A stretch of 64,000 nt of DNA, from assembly GCF_900107235.1 (NCBI RefSeq), contig NZ_FNPF01000011.1, positions 1 through 64,000 of the forward strand, read 5' to 3'. Under the pieces are notes generated by a model. The model was not told the origin of the DNA. It searched no databases and saw only the letters and a list, made by a program, of their open reading frames with translations. Below are positions 1-8,969 of the stretch, piece by piece; the stretch's first letter is position 1, and every line of letters begins with the position of its first letter. Both the position numbers and the translations under genes were made by a program. The stretch comes from Citreimonas salinaria. GTDB taxonomy: Bacteria > Pseudomonadota > Alphaproteobacteria > Rhodobacterales > Rhodobacteraceae.

Positions 1-1
1 G

Positions 2-388
2 GAAGACGAGCAGATCGGAACGGTCACCGCCGACGGCGCCTACGACACGCGCCGGTGCCACAAAGCCATCACCGACCGGCAGGGCACCGCGATCATCCCC
101 ATCCCCATCCGCAGGAACGGACGTCTTTGGAAAGAAGACTGCCCGGCTGCACGCGCCAGAAACGACACCCTGCGCGCCACCCGATATTACGGACGGGCAT
201 TCTGGAAACGCTGGACGGGATACCACGCCCGCAGCCGGATCGAGGCGAAGATGCGATGCCTGAAATCCTTCGGCGATCGCATCATGGCCAGGGACCCCGA
301 CCGACAGACTGCCGAAACCCACATCCGCATCGCCCTTATGAACCGCTTCACCGCCCTCGGCACCGCCGATATCGTCCGCGCGGCATGA
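2..388 (+). CDS. IS5-family (IS903-group-like) transposase, C-terminal part
   Basis: DDE transposase that would move its own insertion sequence. The gene enters from the left window edge, so only the last 128 residues are seen. The catalytic aspartate lies in TADGAYD (fragment residue 11). The Y-(2)-R-(3)-E-(6)-K signature of the IS4/IS5 families is intact at fragment residues 74-88. The following stretch (GDRIMARDPDRQTAE) resembles the IS903 group. The frame runs unbroken to TGA. A terminal-repeat candidate lies about 40 nt downstream, so the right end of the element looks complete. Whether the whole element is functional cannot be judged from here. Confidence 0.85.
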   Translation, partial: EDEQIGTVTADGAYDTRRCHKAITDRQGTAIIPIPIRRNGRLWKEDCPAARARNDTLRATRYYGRAFWKRWTGYHARSRIEAKMRCLKSFGDRIMARDPDRQTAETHIRIALMNRFTALGTADIVRAA

Positions 389-424
389 CGTCAGTGGGGT
401 AAGGGGCAGTCACGCCTCAGGCGA

Positions 425-443
425 GATTTGTGCAACAACGTCC
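425..443 (+). repeat. Putative right terminal inverted repeat of the IS903-like element
   Basis: Read outward-in on the minus strand this is GGACGTTGTTGCACAAATC, which resembles IS903-group ends (GGCTTTGTTG-type). It lies 37 nt after the transposase stop. The reading frame of the neighbouring cupredoxin remnant stops resembling its family exactly here, which supports this as the insertion boundary. The left repeat is outside the window, so the match cannot be verified as a pair. Confidence 0.55.
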
Positions 444-745
444 CTCCGCGATCATGCCTGCTACTTCATGCGGAATGCAGAAATACTTGTAGAGGCCAGC
501 GACTTCGAACGAGTTGCCCAAGAGCCGGCAGGCGCGATGTTGCCGGAATCGAAGGGCTGGGCGTTCTCCGGAAGAACGACGTGCGAGGCATCGTTCGTCA
601 AGCTCGTGTCTGCTGTGACCGTGTGGCGGACATCGGAGGAAGTCGTCCCTCGGATGGTGTCGCCGGTCTTCAATCCAACGGTGGCCGGCACATATTCGAG
701 CGCGTTCGTCATCTCGACGGTTGCCGCACGCAGGTCCGGAATCGT
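444..745 (-). pseudogene. Cupredoxin (plastocyanin-like) gene remnant, frameshifted and truncated by the IS
   Basis: The minus strand encodes a recognisable small blue-copper domain: TVEMTNALEYVPATV, then SDVRHTVTAD with the first copper-ligand His, then HVVLPENAQPFDSGNIAPAGSW. At about positions 510-530 the reading frame shifts and continues as SFEVAGLYKYFCIPHEVAGM, which holds the Cys, His and Met ligands. All four type-1 copper ligands are therefore still encoded, but in two frames. The C-terminal beta strand is replaced by IS sequence from about position 443. The N-terminus and signal peptide are not recognisable; upstream sequence is low-complexity. Electron transfer or copper binding in the periplasm is the family role. 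This copy is very unlikely to be functional. Confidence 0.7.
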
Positions 746-1148
746 CCTCCGCCTCGGGCCGCGGTGACGCCGCGATGCCTTTCCCGCTCTCCATCGCTTC
801 TGCCTGTGGAGGGCGGCCTTCAGCCGTGGCGGCCTCCAGCCGTGGCGGCCTCTTCGTTCTTCTTTCCGCTCGCCTCTGAAGACGTTGCGGCACCGGCGTC
901 ACACTCGAATGCTTTGGCTTCGCGTTGCGGTGTGTTGGCTTCTGCCGCGACGTATTTCTGATCGTCAGCGGCAGCGCCTTCTTCTGTCTGAAGCATCTGA
1001 GCGTATCGCTCCGCCGAGACTGCCGGCACCTCCTTTACGAAAGCCGTCATGTCCAGAAGTTCGCTCTCCGATAGAATATCTGAGCCTGCACCCTGCGGCG
1101 CCGCGCCGCAGGGCTCACCGCAACGACTTCAACGCGCTGGACCTGCTG
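746..1148. other. Intergenic / decayed stretch with no supportable gene
   Basis: About 400 nt between the cupredoxin remnant and the cytochrome gene. Minus-strand reading frames here (for instance 820-1050) give an Ala/Glu-rich, low-complexity peptide with no family resemblance. It could be the degraded upstream part of the cupredoxin gene. It contains a 16-bp tandem duplication, listed separately. Confidence 0.4.
821..852. repeat. Perfect 16-bp tandem duplication
   Basis: CAGCCGTGGCGGCCTC occurs twice back to back (821-836 and 837-852). Sixteen is not a multiple of three, so the duplication shifts any reading frame crossing it. This fits a decaying region upstream of the cupredoxin remnant. 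Confidence 0.85.
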
Positions 1149-1667
1149 TCACCGTAGATCGGCGTTCGTCGTGAAGAGGAAGTCTTCGCCTTCTGCCGAG
1201 GCGTGGCAATCGATGCAGCCCTGCGCCTTCCCCGCGATAGGCATGCCATCCGGAGTCTGGTCGAGGCTGCCGTCGGGCAGATATTTGGCCCAGAACCAGT
1301 TGCCGGAGTCGGGCGCGTAGTCCTCCCCGCGCCGGAACATGATCGTCACGGCGCCAAGATGATCGCCCGGGCTGCCGAGCACCTGATCGACCGTCACGCC
1401 CTCGGGGCCATAGTTGCGCTTGATCACCAGCGCGCCAGTGTGACCGTCAATCGTCGCGTCGGTGTAGGACGTCTCCAGCATCATGCCGTGGGGGTCCGTC
1501 CCCTCGTAGGGAAACGCCTGCACCGCATCGTCTCCTGCCAGGTTTCGCTCCTGCATGGCCTGCCAGAGCTGCGCGGCGTAGTCTTGGTCCTCCTGCCCAC
1601 CGAAATCCTGCGCCAGCGCGATGGTCGCCGCGAGGGTCAGAGCGCCTCCGATCAATATCAGTTTCAT
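1149..1667 (-). CDS. Cytochrome P460-family c-type haem protein
   Basis: Predicted periplasmic haem protein of 172 residues. Residues 1-19 form a Sec signal peptide ending in LALAQ. A single c-type haem site, CIDCH, lies at residues 151-155, close to the C-terminus. The preceding NWFWAKYLPDGSL and GMPIAGKAQG segments are typical of the cytochrome P460 domain family, whose better-known members oxidise hydroxylamine or bind NO. Whether this copy does so is not shown by the sequence. It is transcribed away from a TetR gene, with about 160 nt shared between the two starts, so that regulator is the obvious candidate controller. The start is preceded by a purine-rich AGGAGGA. Confidence 0.8.
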   Translation of the reverse strand: MKLILIGGALTLAATIALAQDFGGQEDQDYAAQLWQAMQERNLAGDDAVQAFPYEGTDPHGMMLETSYTDATIDGHTGALVIKRNYGPEGVTVDQVLGSPGDHLGAVTIMFRRGEDYAPDSGNWFWAKYLPDGSLDQTPDGMPIAGKAQGCIDCHASAEGEDFLFTTNADLR

Positions 1668-1830
1668 CTAAAATCCTCCTCCTGCTGGGGCCGGTCGGCC
1701 CATACGACGTAACGCGCCAGACCCAATTTTGTTGCAGTCGTTGCAGAATGCGTGCGGCCGGGACTTCGTGAGGAACTTTGGCGCGCGGGGAGGATTTTAC
1801 AGCAGATGATACAAAAAGATGGAGAGGTCC

Positions 1831-2433
1831 TTGGCTCGCCCGAGATCCTTCGACGAAGCCGCCACGATGGAAAAGATTGTCAGGCAGTTCTGGGCGCGCG
1901 GCTACGAGGCGACCTCAATACGAGACCTAGAAGCCGCGACCGGTCTCGGCATGACGAGCCTTTACAACGCCTTCGGAGGTAAGCGCCAAGTCTTCTGCTC
2001 GGCGCTGACTTACTACTCGAAGCACCGGACGCAGCGCTGCATTGAGGGGATCGAGCGTCTTCCTGCGCCGGCGGACCGAATCCGGACTTTCGTCGCGCGC
2101 GTGATCGACGCGGCATCGGAAGATCCCGATCGGTTGGGATGCCTCGTGATCAACACGGCGATCGAACTCGGCCCGCACGACGAGGACATCGCCACGGTCG
2201 TTGCCGACAACCTTGCCGAGGTCGAGGCATTCTTCCGGCGCAACTACGAGGCGGCGCAGAAGCAGGGACAGGCGGACCCGAACGTGACGCCCGAGGATGC
2301 GGGGCGCTCCTTCAGCGCGCTGATGTTCGGATTGCGGGTGCTCGCGCGGTCCCGACCCGAGCGCGATGTCATGGAAGGTGCGGCGCGGCCTCTTCTGGCG
2401 CTCCTGCGCTATGGCGATCAGGGGTGCTGCTGA
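1831..2433 (+). CDS. TetR/AcrR-family transcriptional regulator
   Basis: DNA-binding repressor of about 200 residues with an N-terminal TetR helix-turn-helix (roughly residues 10-55, with GYEATSIRDLEAATG and SLYNAFGGKRQVF). The C-terminal ligand/dimer domain includes GCLVINTAIEL, common in one TetR subclass. The TTG at 1831 is preferred because it gives the usual start MARPRSFDE and has GGAGAGG just upstream (1821-1827). An in-frame ATG at 1819 lacks a close ribosome site. The gene diverges from the cytochrome P460 gene and probably regulates it and itself. The effector is unknown. Confidence 0.85.
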   Translation: MARPRSFDEAATMEKIVRQFWARGYEATSIRDLEAATGLGMTSLYNAFGGKRQVFCSALTYYSKHRTQRCIEGIERLPAPADRIRTFVARVIDAASEDPDRLGCLVINTAIELGPHDEDIATVVADNLAEVEAFFRRNYEAAQKQGQADPNVTPEDAGRSFSALMFGLRVLARSRPERDVMEGAARPLLALLRYGDQGCC

Positions 2434-2920
2434 CAAAATCGTCCAATGACGTAGTCGCAGCATCGGTTCACTGACCCGTCCAATCGACTCGTGCCGGTAC
2501 TGGGACAAGGTGAGCAAGAGTCGTCGCATCGAGGTCCTGACCTGCTCCGCCCGAAAGCCTCTGGCTGGGTTGCTCTCATCCCAAATGTCGCGAAGTTCGG
2601 TCACCCGGTCCGAGATCTTAGTGGTCAGTCAGAGGGCATCGTCGGCCTCCACCGCACCGGTGTTTATCAGGATCCCGTGCGACGGTCGCGGGAACAGAAG
2701 TCGTCGAACTACCTGATGGGCGGCGTGGAGAAGCCCGTGATGTCAAATCCAAGGCCACGAGGATGGCTTGGCAAGCTCTGCACCTCAGGCACGTGCCGGC
2801 CGCTTTCCACCTTCTGGATAGCAGATCGCTCGCCCGGTCCGTGCCGAGAGGGCCGGCAGCGGAAGCGATGCGTAATCAGGCCATGCGAGCCGGCCAACGT
2901 AGAAAGAGCCGCTGTCCGCT
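2434..2920. other. Gene-poor stretch, possible decayed minus-strand coding sequence
   Basis: No intact gene is supported. On the minus strand from about 2711 to 2480 one frame reads protein-like (for example RVTELRDIWDESNPARGF) but contains an in-frame stop at about 2630 and merges into the antisense of the TetR gene. No family was recognised. It may be a relic or chance. Confidence 0.35.
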
Positions 2921-2923
2921 TTT

Positions 2924-2975
2924 ATACATCTGTTTAAAAATATGGACAGCGAGAAAACGGATTGATACATCTGTT
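2924..2975. promoter_or_regulatory. Paired operator candidate upstream of the gallate-type operon
   Basis: ATACATCTGTT occurs twice on the same strand (2924-2934 and 2965-2975), with starts 41 nt apart, about four helical turns. Each copy contains ACA-TC-TGT, a short dyad typical in style of TetR operators. The second copy ends 20 nt before the start of the TetR gene that heads the operon. Autoregulation by that TetR is inferred from position and symmetry. Confidence 0.6.
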
Positions 2976-2995
2976 CGCAACGAGGAGGACGGTTG

Positions 2996-3667
2996 ATGGT
3001 AAAACCCGGCGGGAAGGTGGCAGCGAGGGCGGCGGTGCTTGACGCGGCAGAGCGCCTGTTTTCCGAGCGCGGTTTCGCGGCGGTGTCGCTCCGCGAGATC
3101 GCGCGGGCGGCATCTGTCAATGTCGGCAGCGTCACCTATCATTTCCGCGACAAGCTGGGGCTGCTCGAGGCGATCTACGAGCTGCACACGCGTCCGATCA
3201 ACGCCCGCCGGCTCGAGCTTCTGGGCGAGGCGCGGCGGGTCGCCGATCCGCGGCAGCGCCTGACGGCGGTGCTGCGTGCCTACCTCGTTCCCGCGTTCTC
3301 ATCCTCGAACGACCTGGCCGGAGGCGGCGCGCGGTTCACGCGCATGCGCGCGCTTCTGTCCGCGGAAGGCGATCCCGACGCAAAGCGCATCATCGCCGAG
3401 GCGTTCGACACCACCACCGAAACCTTCATTGACGCCATACGGGAATGCCTTCCCGACGCGCCGCGGGAAGAGATCGTCTGGCAAAGCCATTTCCTGCTGG
3501 GCTCGCTCTACTACACGCTGATCAACCCCGAGCGGATCAACCGGCTGTCACATGGTGCGGCGGACGGCCACGACCGCGAAACGGCGATCCGGCTCATCGT
3601 CGAGGCGACCAGCGCGGGGCTCCGCGCCCTGGCACCTGCGCGCGAACCGGTAGGCGCCGACACCTGA
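2996..3667 (+). CDS. TetR-family regulator heading the gallate/PDC operon
   Basis: Repressor of 223 residues. The N-terminal helix-turn-helix spans about residues 10-58 (AAERLFSERGFAAVSLREIA, then SVTYHFRDKLGLLEAIY). The C-terminal domain is of the CecR/TetR_C type. The ATG at 2996 is preferred over the TTG immediately before it because GAGGAG sits 8 nt upstream. The stop is 36 nt before the TRAP binding-protein gene, so the regulator is probably co-transcribed with the transporter and pathway genes. Two ATACATCTGTT repeats upstream are likely its operators. The inducer is presumably a pathway intermediate or the transported acid; this is inference. Confidence 0.88.
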   Translation: MVKPGGKVAARAAVLDAAERLFSERGFAAVSLREIARAASVNVGSVTYHFRDKLGLLEAIYELHTRPINARRLELLGEARRVADPRQRLTAVLRAYLVPAFSSSNDLAGGGARFTRMRALLSAEGDPDAKRIIAEAFDTTTETFIDAIRECLPDAPREEIVWQSHFLLGSLYYTLINPERINRLSHGAADGHDRETAIRLIVEATSAGLRALAPAREPVGADT

Positions 3668-3703
3668 GGCAAACAAAACCTGAAGCAAGAAAGGGAGGAC
3701 CAA

Positions 3704-4633
3704 ATGACCTTCAGTTGGAAAGCGGCAGCCGCCGCATTGACCGTGCTGGCAGCCACGCCCGCCGCGGCGCAGGAACGGATCTCGATCGGCACGGGTGGCA
3801 CCGGCGGCCTGTTCTACGTGATCGGTGCCGGTATCGCCGATATCATCAACAACCGCATGGAAGGCACCACCGCGCGGGCCGAGGTCACCGGCGCGTCGGT
3901 CGAGAACATCCGCCGCGTCGCGGCGGACCAGATGGATTTCGGCTTTTCATCCTCCTCGACGCTTTACGAGGCGAAGGAGGGGCAGGGGCCTTTCGAGGGT
4001 GATCCGCAGCCCGTCGCGGCCATGGCGTACCTCTACCCGGCCGTGCTGCAGATCGCCACGACGGCGGATACCGGCATCACCGGGTTCGAGGATCTTGCGG
4101 GCAAGCGGATCAATCTCGGCCCCCCGGGGAGCAACGCGGCCGTCCTGTCGCAGCGCCTGCTCGAGGCCTACGGCGTTTTCGACCCGGGCAACGTCGAGTT
4201 CCTGTCCTATACCGAGGGCACGAGCGCGCTGATGAACGGCACGATCGACGCCACGACCGTACTGGCCGGAGCGCCGACCGCCGCGCTGATCGACCTCGAT
4301 GCGCAGCGCGACATGGTGCTGCTGTCGCTCGACCAGGAAAAGGTCGGAGGTCTATTCGAGGAGTTCCCCTACTACCAACCCCATGAGATCGCGGCCGGCA
4401 TCTATCCCGACCAGACTGAGCCGGTGACGGTGGTCAACGATCCGGCGACGCTCTTCACCAAGGAGGACGCCGACCCGGCGCTGATCGAGGAGTTGACGGC
4501 GGTGATCTTCGACAACCTTGAAGAGCTGGGCGAGGTGCACCCACAGGCACAGGCGATCTCGCGCGACACGGCCACCCGGACGCCGATCGCCCTGCACCCG
4601 GGCGCCGAAGCCTATTTCGGCTCGACGAACTGA
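3704..4633 (+). CDS. TAXI-family TRAP transporter solute-binding protein
   Basis: Periplasmic substrate-binding protein of 309 residues with a cleavable signal peptide (about residues 1-23, ending AAAQE). The start of the mature protein, ISIGTGGTGGLFYVIGAG, is diagnostic of the TAXI class of TRAP receptors. The ATG follows AAGGGAGGA. It lies directly before a fused TRAP permease and in one operon with LigI, GalB, GalC and GalD. The cargo is therefore probably an aromatic acid or a di/tricarboxylate breakdown product. TAXI receptors elsewhere bind small acids such as glutamate, which does not fix the substrate here. Confidence 0.92.
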   Translation: MTFSWKAAAAALTVLAATPAAAQERISIGTGGTGGLFYVIGAGIADIINNRMEGTTARAEVTGASVENIRRVAADQMDFGFSSSSTLYEAKEGQGPFEGDPQPVAAMAYLYPAVLQIATTADTGITGFEDLAGKRINLGPPGSNAAVLSQRLLEAYGVFDPGNVEFLSYTEGTSALMNGTIDATTVLAGAPTAALIDLDAQRDMVLLSLDQEKVGGLFEEFPYYQPHEIAAGIYPDQTEPVTVVNDPATLFTKEDADPALIEELTAVIFDNLEELGEVHPQAQAISRDTATRTPIALHPGAEAYFGSTN

Positions 4634-4648
4634 CCGGAGGGCGGAGCG

Positions 4649-6592
4649 GTGTTCAAGCTACTCGACAGGTTGCGGCTCGACCGCTCCGCCACCACCCGTT
4701 CGGGCGGAGAGATCGCCTTCATCTCGCTTCTCTTCACGCTGGTGGCCGTGGCGGTCACCGGGCTCGTCATCTACGGAGCCTATTTCGGGCTGATCACGGC
4801 GCTGATCCTGCGCTCGGCGTTCTTCTCGCTGGTGGCCTCGGGGGCGCTTCTCGTGCTGGGTCTCGCCAGTGAACGCACGTGGCTGCGCTGGCTGTGCTAC
4901 GGGCTCGCGGTCTTCGCGTTGGTGCCGGGATATCACCTCTGGGCCAGCTACATCGACATCATCATGCGTGGGGCCATGGCAACGCCGCCGGACCTGTGGA
5001 TCTTCGCAGGGCTGCTGGCCGTGCTCTTCGTGCTGGTGTGGCAGGCGCTTGGCTGGGCGCTGGTGGTCATGATGGCGGCGGCGATCCTCTACGCCTGGTT
5101 CGGCTATCTCATTCCCGGCGAGTACGGCCATGGCGGCTATGACCTGCGGCGGCTGGCCTCGACCCTCATGCTCTCGACCGAGGGCATCTACGGCGTGCCC
5201 ATGGGCGTGGCCGTGGAATACATTTTCCTGTTCGCCCTGCTGGGCGGGCTCTTGATGAAGATCGGCACCGGCGAGGTCTTCGTAGATCTCGCGCGCGGCC
5301 TGACGGGCCGCATGCGCGGCGGTCCGGGCCTTTCGGCGGCGCTCTCGAGCGCACTTCTGGGCACCATCAACGGCAGCGCGGTCGCGAACGTCGTGACCAC
5401 CGGCACCTTCACCATCCCGCTGATGAAGCGCGTGGGCTATACCCCGACGCTGGCCGGCGCGGTCGAGGCCGCGGCGTCTTCGGCCGGCCAGATCCTGCCG
5501 CCGGTGATGGGCGCCGCGGCCTTCCTGATGGCCGAGATCATCGGCGTGCCCTATGCGCAGATCGCGCTTGCCGCGCTGATCCCCGGCCTGCTCTACGTGC
5601 TGACCCTGATGGTGGCGGTGTGGCTCGAGGCCGGGCGCCTCGGGCTCGAGCGGGACGCGCAGGCGGGGCTCGCCCTGCTGCGCGACACGCTGCTCAGGCG
5701 CGGCTACCTGCTTCTGCCGCTGATCGGGCTCATCGGGTTTCTGGCTGCGGGCTATACGCCGACCCGCGCGGCGGTGATGTGCCTGGTCCTCGGGCTTCTG
5801 ATCTCGCCGTGGCGGCGCGAGACGCGCATCGGACTGGTGGACCTGGCACTGGTCTGCCGCGACACGCTGCTGGCCGTCATGCCCATCGTCGCCGCCGTCG
5901 CCGCCGCGGGCGCGGTGATCGGCGTGCTCAACCTGACCGGGCTGGGCCTGATGCTGTCGGGATTGATCGTCGATCTGGGCAACGGCAACCTCTTCGCGAT
6001 CCTCCTGCTGACGGCGCTGGTGTCTTTCCTGCTCGGGATGGGGCTACCCACCTCGGCGGCCTACCTGCTGCTTGCGGTGCTGGTCGCGCCGGCGCTGACG
6101 CGCCTGGGGATGGAGCCTATCGTCGCGCACATGTTCATCTTCTATTACGGCCTCGCATCGGCGATCACGCCGCCGGTCGCGCTTGCGGCCTATGCCGCGG
6201 CCAGCATCTCGGGCGGTGACGCGAACCGGACGGCGTTCGAGGCCGTGCGCCTGGGCTTCGTGAAGCTTCTGGTGCCGTTCCTCTTCGCGACGATGCCCGC
6301 GCTGCTCATGGTGGGCACGCCGGTCGAGATCGCGCTGGCCACCGCGCTCGCCGTGATCGGCACCGTCGGACTGACCGTGGCCTTCGCCGGCTGGTGCGGC
6401 CGGCCCACGACGTGGCCGGAACGGCTCGTGCTCGCCGCCGCGTCCCTGCTGGTCGTCTGGCCGACGCCGGTGGCTTCGACCGACGTGATCACGCTTAGCG
6501 CGCGGTGCGCGGGGCTGGTCCTGTTCGTGATGGTCGGGCTCCGGCTTGCCGGATCAATCTCCGACACCTCCCAAGTGAAAAGAAAAGCCTGA
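4649..6592 (+). CDS. TRAP transporter fused permease (DctQ-DctM type)
   Basis: Inner-membrane protein of 647 residues with many hydrophobic segments. The first approximately 170 residues carry the small-subunit (DctQ-like) helices. The remainder is the large DctM-like transport domain, with GTINGSAVANVVTTGTFTIP and LGMGLPTSAAYLLLAVLVAP typical of TAXI-linked fused permeases. It partners the binding protein 15 nt upstream and is driven by an ion gradient, usually Na+ in marine bacteria. The start at 4649 is a GTG, preceded by GGAGGGCGGA. Its stop overlaps the next start by one base (TGATG arrangement), so translation is coupled to the lactonase gene. Confidence 0.92.
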   Translation: MFKLLDRLRLDRSATTRSGGEIAFISLLFTLVAVAVTGLVIYGAYFGLITALILRSAFFSLVASGALLVLGLASERTWLRWLCYGLAVFALVPGYHLWASYIDIIMRGAMATPPDLWIFAGLLAVLFVLVWQALGWALVVMMAAAILYAWFGYLIPGEYGHGGYDLRRLASTLMLSTEGIYGVPMGVAVEYIFLFALLGGLLMKIGTGEVFVDLARGLTGRMRGGPGLSAALSSALLGTINGSAVANVVTTGTFTIPLMKRVGYTPTLAGAVEAAASSAGQILPPVMGAAAFLMAEIIGVPYAQIALAALIPGLLYVLTLMVAVWLEAGRLGLERDAQAGLALLRDTLLRRGYLLLPLIGLIGFLAAGYTPTRAAVMCLVLGLLISPWRRETRIGLVDLALVCRDTLLAVMPIVAAVAAAGAVIGVLNLTGLGLMLSGLIVDLGNGNLFAILLLTALVSFLLGMGLPTSAAYLLLAVLVAPALTRLGMEPIVAHMFIFYYGLASAITPPVALAAYAAASISGGDANRTAFEAVRLGFVKLLVPFLFATMPALLMVGTPVEIALATALAVIGTVGLTVAFAGWCGRPTTWPERLVLAAASLLVVWPTPVASTDVITLSARCAGLVLFVMVGLRLAGSISDTSQVKRKA

Positions 6593-7473
6593 TGACCGAG
6601 TCCCAGAACCTTCCGTTCCACCCGTCGCCGTCAAAGCCGAAGATCGCGCTTCCGCCGGGCGCCTGCGACGCGCATTGCCACGTCTTCGGGCCGGCTGCCC
6701 GGTTTCCCTTCGCGCCCGAGCGGACCTATACGCCTGTCGACGCGCCGAAGGAGACGCTGTTCGAACTGCACCGGATGCTGGGGATCGAACGGTCGATCCT
6801 GGTGCAGGCAAGCTGCCACGGAACCGACAACGCCGCGATGCTGGAAGCCATCGCCGCCTCGGAAGGACGCTATCGCGGTGTGGCGATGGTCGACAAGGAT
6901 GTGACGGTGGACGAACTGCGCCGCCTGCACGAGGGCGGGGTGCGCGGGGTGCGTTTCAACTTCGTCTCGCACCTGGGCAAGGACGCCGACATCGACGCGG
7001 TCCGCGCCATTGTCGACCGCATCGCCGAACCGGGCTGGCACGCGGTGGTTCATTTCGACGCCAACCGGCTCGAGACGCTGGCCCCGGTGCTGGAAAGCCT
7101 GCCGGTGCCGCTGATCGTCGACCACATGGGGCGCGTCGATGCGAGCCAGGGCACCGACCAGCCGGCGTTCCGGATGCTCCTCGAGCTCATGGAGGACTCG
7201 CGGTTCTGGGTGAAGGTCTGCGGCGCCGAGCGGATCAGCCGCGCCGGGCCGCCCTTCGCGGACGCCGTGCCGTTCGCGCGCACGCTTGTCGACCGGTTCC
7301 CGGACCGCGTGCTCTGGGGCACCGACTGGCCACATCCGAACATCAAGAAGAACATGCCTGACGATGGGCATCTCGTCGACCTGCTGGCCAAGATCGCGCC
7401 CGATGCGACCGCGCTGCGCAGGCTTTTGGTGGACAATCCGACCCGGCTCTATTGGCCGGAAGCGCTGGACTGA
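6592..7473 (+). CDS. ligI: 2-pyrone-4,6-dicarboxylate lactonase (LigI-like amidohydrolase)
   Basis: Predicted cytosolic hydrolase of 293 residues. It would open 2-pyrone-4,6-dicarboxylate (PDC) to 4-oxalomesaconate / 4-carboxy-2-hydroxymuconate. Visible amidohydrolase features are the N-terminal metal motif DAHCHVFGP at about residues 23-31, VDHMGRVDAS in the middle, and the C-terminal catalytic WGTDWPHPN. This combination and the length match LigI. Neighbours GalB, GalC and GalD process the product, which strengthens the call. The ATG overlaps the permease stop. A generic amidohydrolase-2 acting on another lactone is the main alternative. Confidence 0.87.
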   Translation: MTESQNLPFHPSPSKPKIALPPGACDAHCHVFGPAARFPFAPERTYTPVDAPKETLFELHRMLGIERSILVQASCHGTDNAAMLEAIAASEGRYRGVAMVDKDVTVDELRRLHEGGVRGVRFNFVSHLGKDADIDAVRAIVDRIAEPGWHAVVHFDANRLETLAPVLESLPVPLIVDHMGRVDASQGTDQPAFRMLLELMEDSRFWVKVCGAERISRAGPPFADAVPFARTLVDRFPDRVLWGTDWPHPNIKKNMPDDGHLVDLLAKIAPDATALRRLLVDNPTRLYWPEALD

Positions 7474-7487
7474 GGAGAGAAGACAGG

Positions 7488-8219
7488 ATGGCGAACAAGA
7501 CGGCTCTGGTTATAAGCGCGCATTCCGCGGACTTCGTATGGCGCTGCGGCGGGGCGATCGCCCTGCATCAGAAGCGCGGATACGACGTCACGGTGGTGTG
7601 CCTGTCCTACGGTGAACGCGGCGAAAGCGCCAAGCTGTGGAAGCAGGAGGGGATGACGCTCGACAAGGTCAAGACCGAGCGCCGCAAGGAGGCCGAGAAC
7701 GCCGCCGCTGCGCTGAACGCCCACGACATCCATTTCTTTGACCTGGGTGACTATCCGCTCGAGGTGGACCGGGCCGGCAAGGACAGGCTGGTGGACGTCA
7801 TCCGCAAGGTGCAGCCGCGGTTCATGCTGACCCACTCGAAATACGATCCGTACAACACCGACCACATGTATGTCTGCCAGGTGACGCTCGAGGCGCGGAT
7901 GATCGCGCAGGCCTGGGGCCACAATCCCGGCGAGACGGTGCTGGGCGCGCCGCAGGTCTACCTGTTCGAGCCGCACCAGACCGAGCAGATGGGCTGGAAG
8001 CCGGATACCTTCCTCGACATCTCGGAGGTGTGGGAGCAAAAGCGCGCCGCCATCGAGTGCATGCAGGGCCAGGAGCACCTGTGGGACTACTACACCAACG
8101 TCGCGCAGAACCGGGCCAACCATTTCCGACGCAATTCGGGCGGACAGGCTGGCGGGCGCGCTGCCACTCACGCCGAAGGCTTCCAGTCTATCTTCCCCCG
8201 CACCGTGGACGAACTGTGA
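7488..8219 (+). CDS. galB: 4-oxalomesaconate hydratase (GalB, PIG-L fold)
   Basis: Metal-dependent enzyme of 243 residues that hydrates 4-oxalomesaconate to 4-carboxy-4-hydroxy-2-oxoadipate. It has the PIG-L/LmbE fold, but the usual AHPDDE is replaced by [14 protein letters not shown], as in the Pseudomonas GalB type. Other GalB-like stretches are [37 protein letters not shown] and [20 protein letters not shown]. The ATG follows GAGGAGAGAAGACAGG. The stop overlaps the galC start (TGATG). The similarity to GalB was judged from memory; placement between LigI and GalC/GalD agrees with it. Confidence 0.9.
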   Translation: MANKTALVISAHSADFVWRCGGAIALHQKRGYDVTVVCLSYGERGESAKLWKQEGMTLDKVKTERRKEAENAAAALNAHDIHFFDLGDYPLEVDRAGKDRLVDVIRKVQPRFMLTHSKYDPYNTDHMYVCQVTLEARMIAQAWGHNPGETVLGAPQVYLFEPHQTEQMGWKPDTFLDISEVWEQKRAAIECMQGQEHLWDYYTNVAQNRANHFRRNSGGQAGGRAATHAEGFQSIFPRTVDEL

Positions 8220-8893
8220 TGGGCGGCGTCGTGGTTCAGAACGTCGACCGCGCGGACCCGGACATCGTCCGCCGGCTGGGGAAATGCGGCGTGGCCACAG
8301 TGCACGAAGCCCAAGGGCGCAAGGGGCTGATGGCGGCGCACATGACGCCGATCTACGCCGGTGCCTCGGTCGGCGCGTCGGCGGTTACCATCAGCGCTCC
8401 GCCGGGCGACAACTGGATGGTGCATGTCGCCATCGAGCAGCTGCGCGACGGCGACATCCTGGTGCTGGCCCCGACCTCGCCCTGCGACGACGGGTATTTC
8501 GGCGACCTGCTGGCGACTTCTGCCCAAGCGCGGGGCTGCCGCGGCCTGGTGATCGACGCAGGCGTGCGCGACGTTGCGGACTTGACGAAAATGGGCTTCC
8601 CCGTCTGGTCAAAGGTCGTCCACGCGCAGGGCACGGTGAAGGAGGCCGTGGGCTCGGTGAACGTGCCGGTGGTTTGCGCCGGCGCCTACGTGCGCCCGGG
8701 CGACGTGATCGTGGCCGACGCCGACGGTGTCTGCGTCGTCATGCGCGAGGAAGCCGCCCAGGTGCTTGAGAAGGCCGAGGCGCGCATTGCCAACGAAGAA
8801 GCGAAGCGCACGCGGTTGGCGGCGGGCGAACTGGGGCTCGACCTCTACGACATGCGCGCGCGGCTGGCCGAGAAGGGCCTGAAATACGTCTGA
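8219..8893 (+). CDS. galC: 4-carboxy-4-hydroxy-2-oxoadipate aldolase (GalC, RraA family)
   Basis: Class II aldolase of 224 residues that splits 4-carboxy-4-hydroxy-2-oxoadipate into pyruvate and oxaloacetate. The RraA/HMG-aldolase fold is recognised from [27 protein letters not shown]-like sequence at about residues 58-66, and [14 protein letters not shown] with the metal and substrate Arg/Asp residues. The C-terminal [14 protein letters not shown] is also typical. The ATG overlaps the galB stop by one base, which implies translational coupling. It supplies the final carbon entry into the TCA cycle for the operon. Confidence 0.9.
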   Translation: MGGVVVQNVDRADPDIVRRLGKCGVATVHEAQGRKGLMAAHMTPIYAGASVGASAVTISAPPGDNWMVHVAIEQLRDGDILVLAPTSPCDDGYFGDLLATSAQARGCRGLVIDAGVRDVADLTKMGFPVWSKVVHAQGTVKEAVGSVNVPVVCAGAYVRPGDVIVADADGVCVVMREEAAQVLEKAEARIANEEAKRTRLAAGELGLDLYDMRARLAEKGLKYV

Positions 8894-8969
8894 GGATGGC
8901 GCGGCCGGAGGTCCCGTGCGCCGGCCGGACCCTCGAATGCGCGATGAAAGAGGAAGAGGGGACGAGCGG

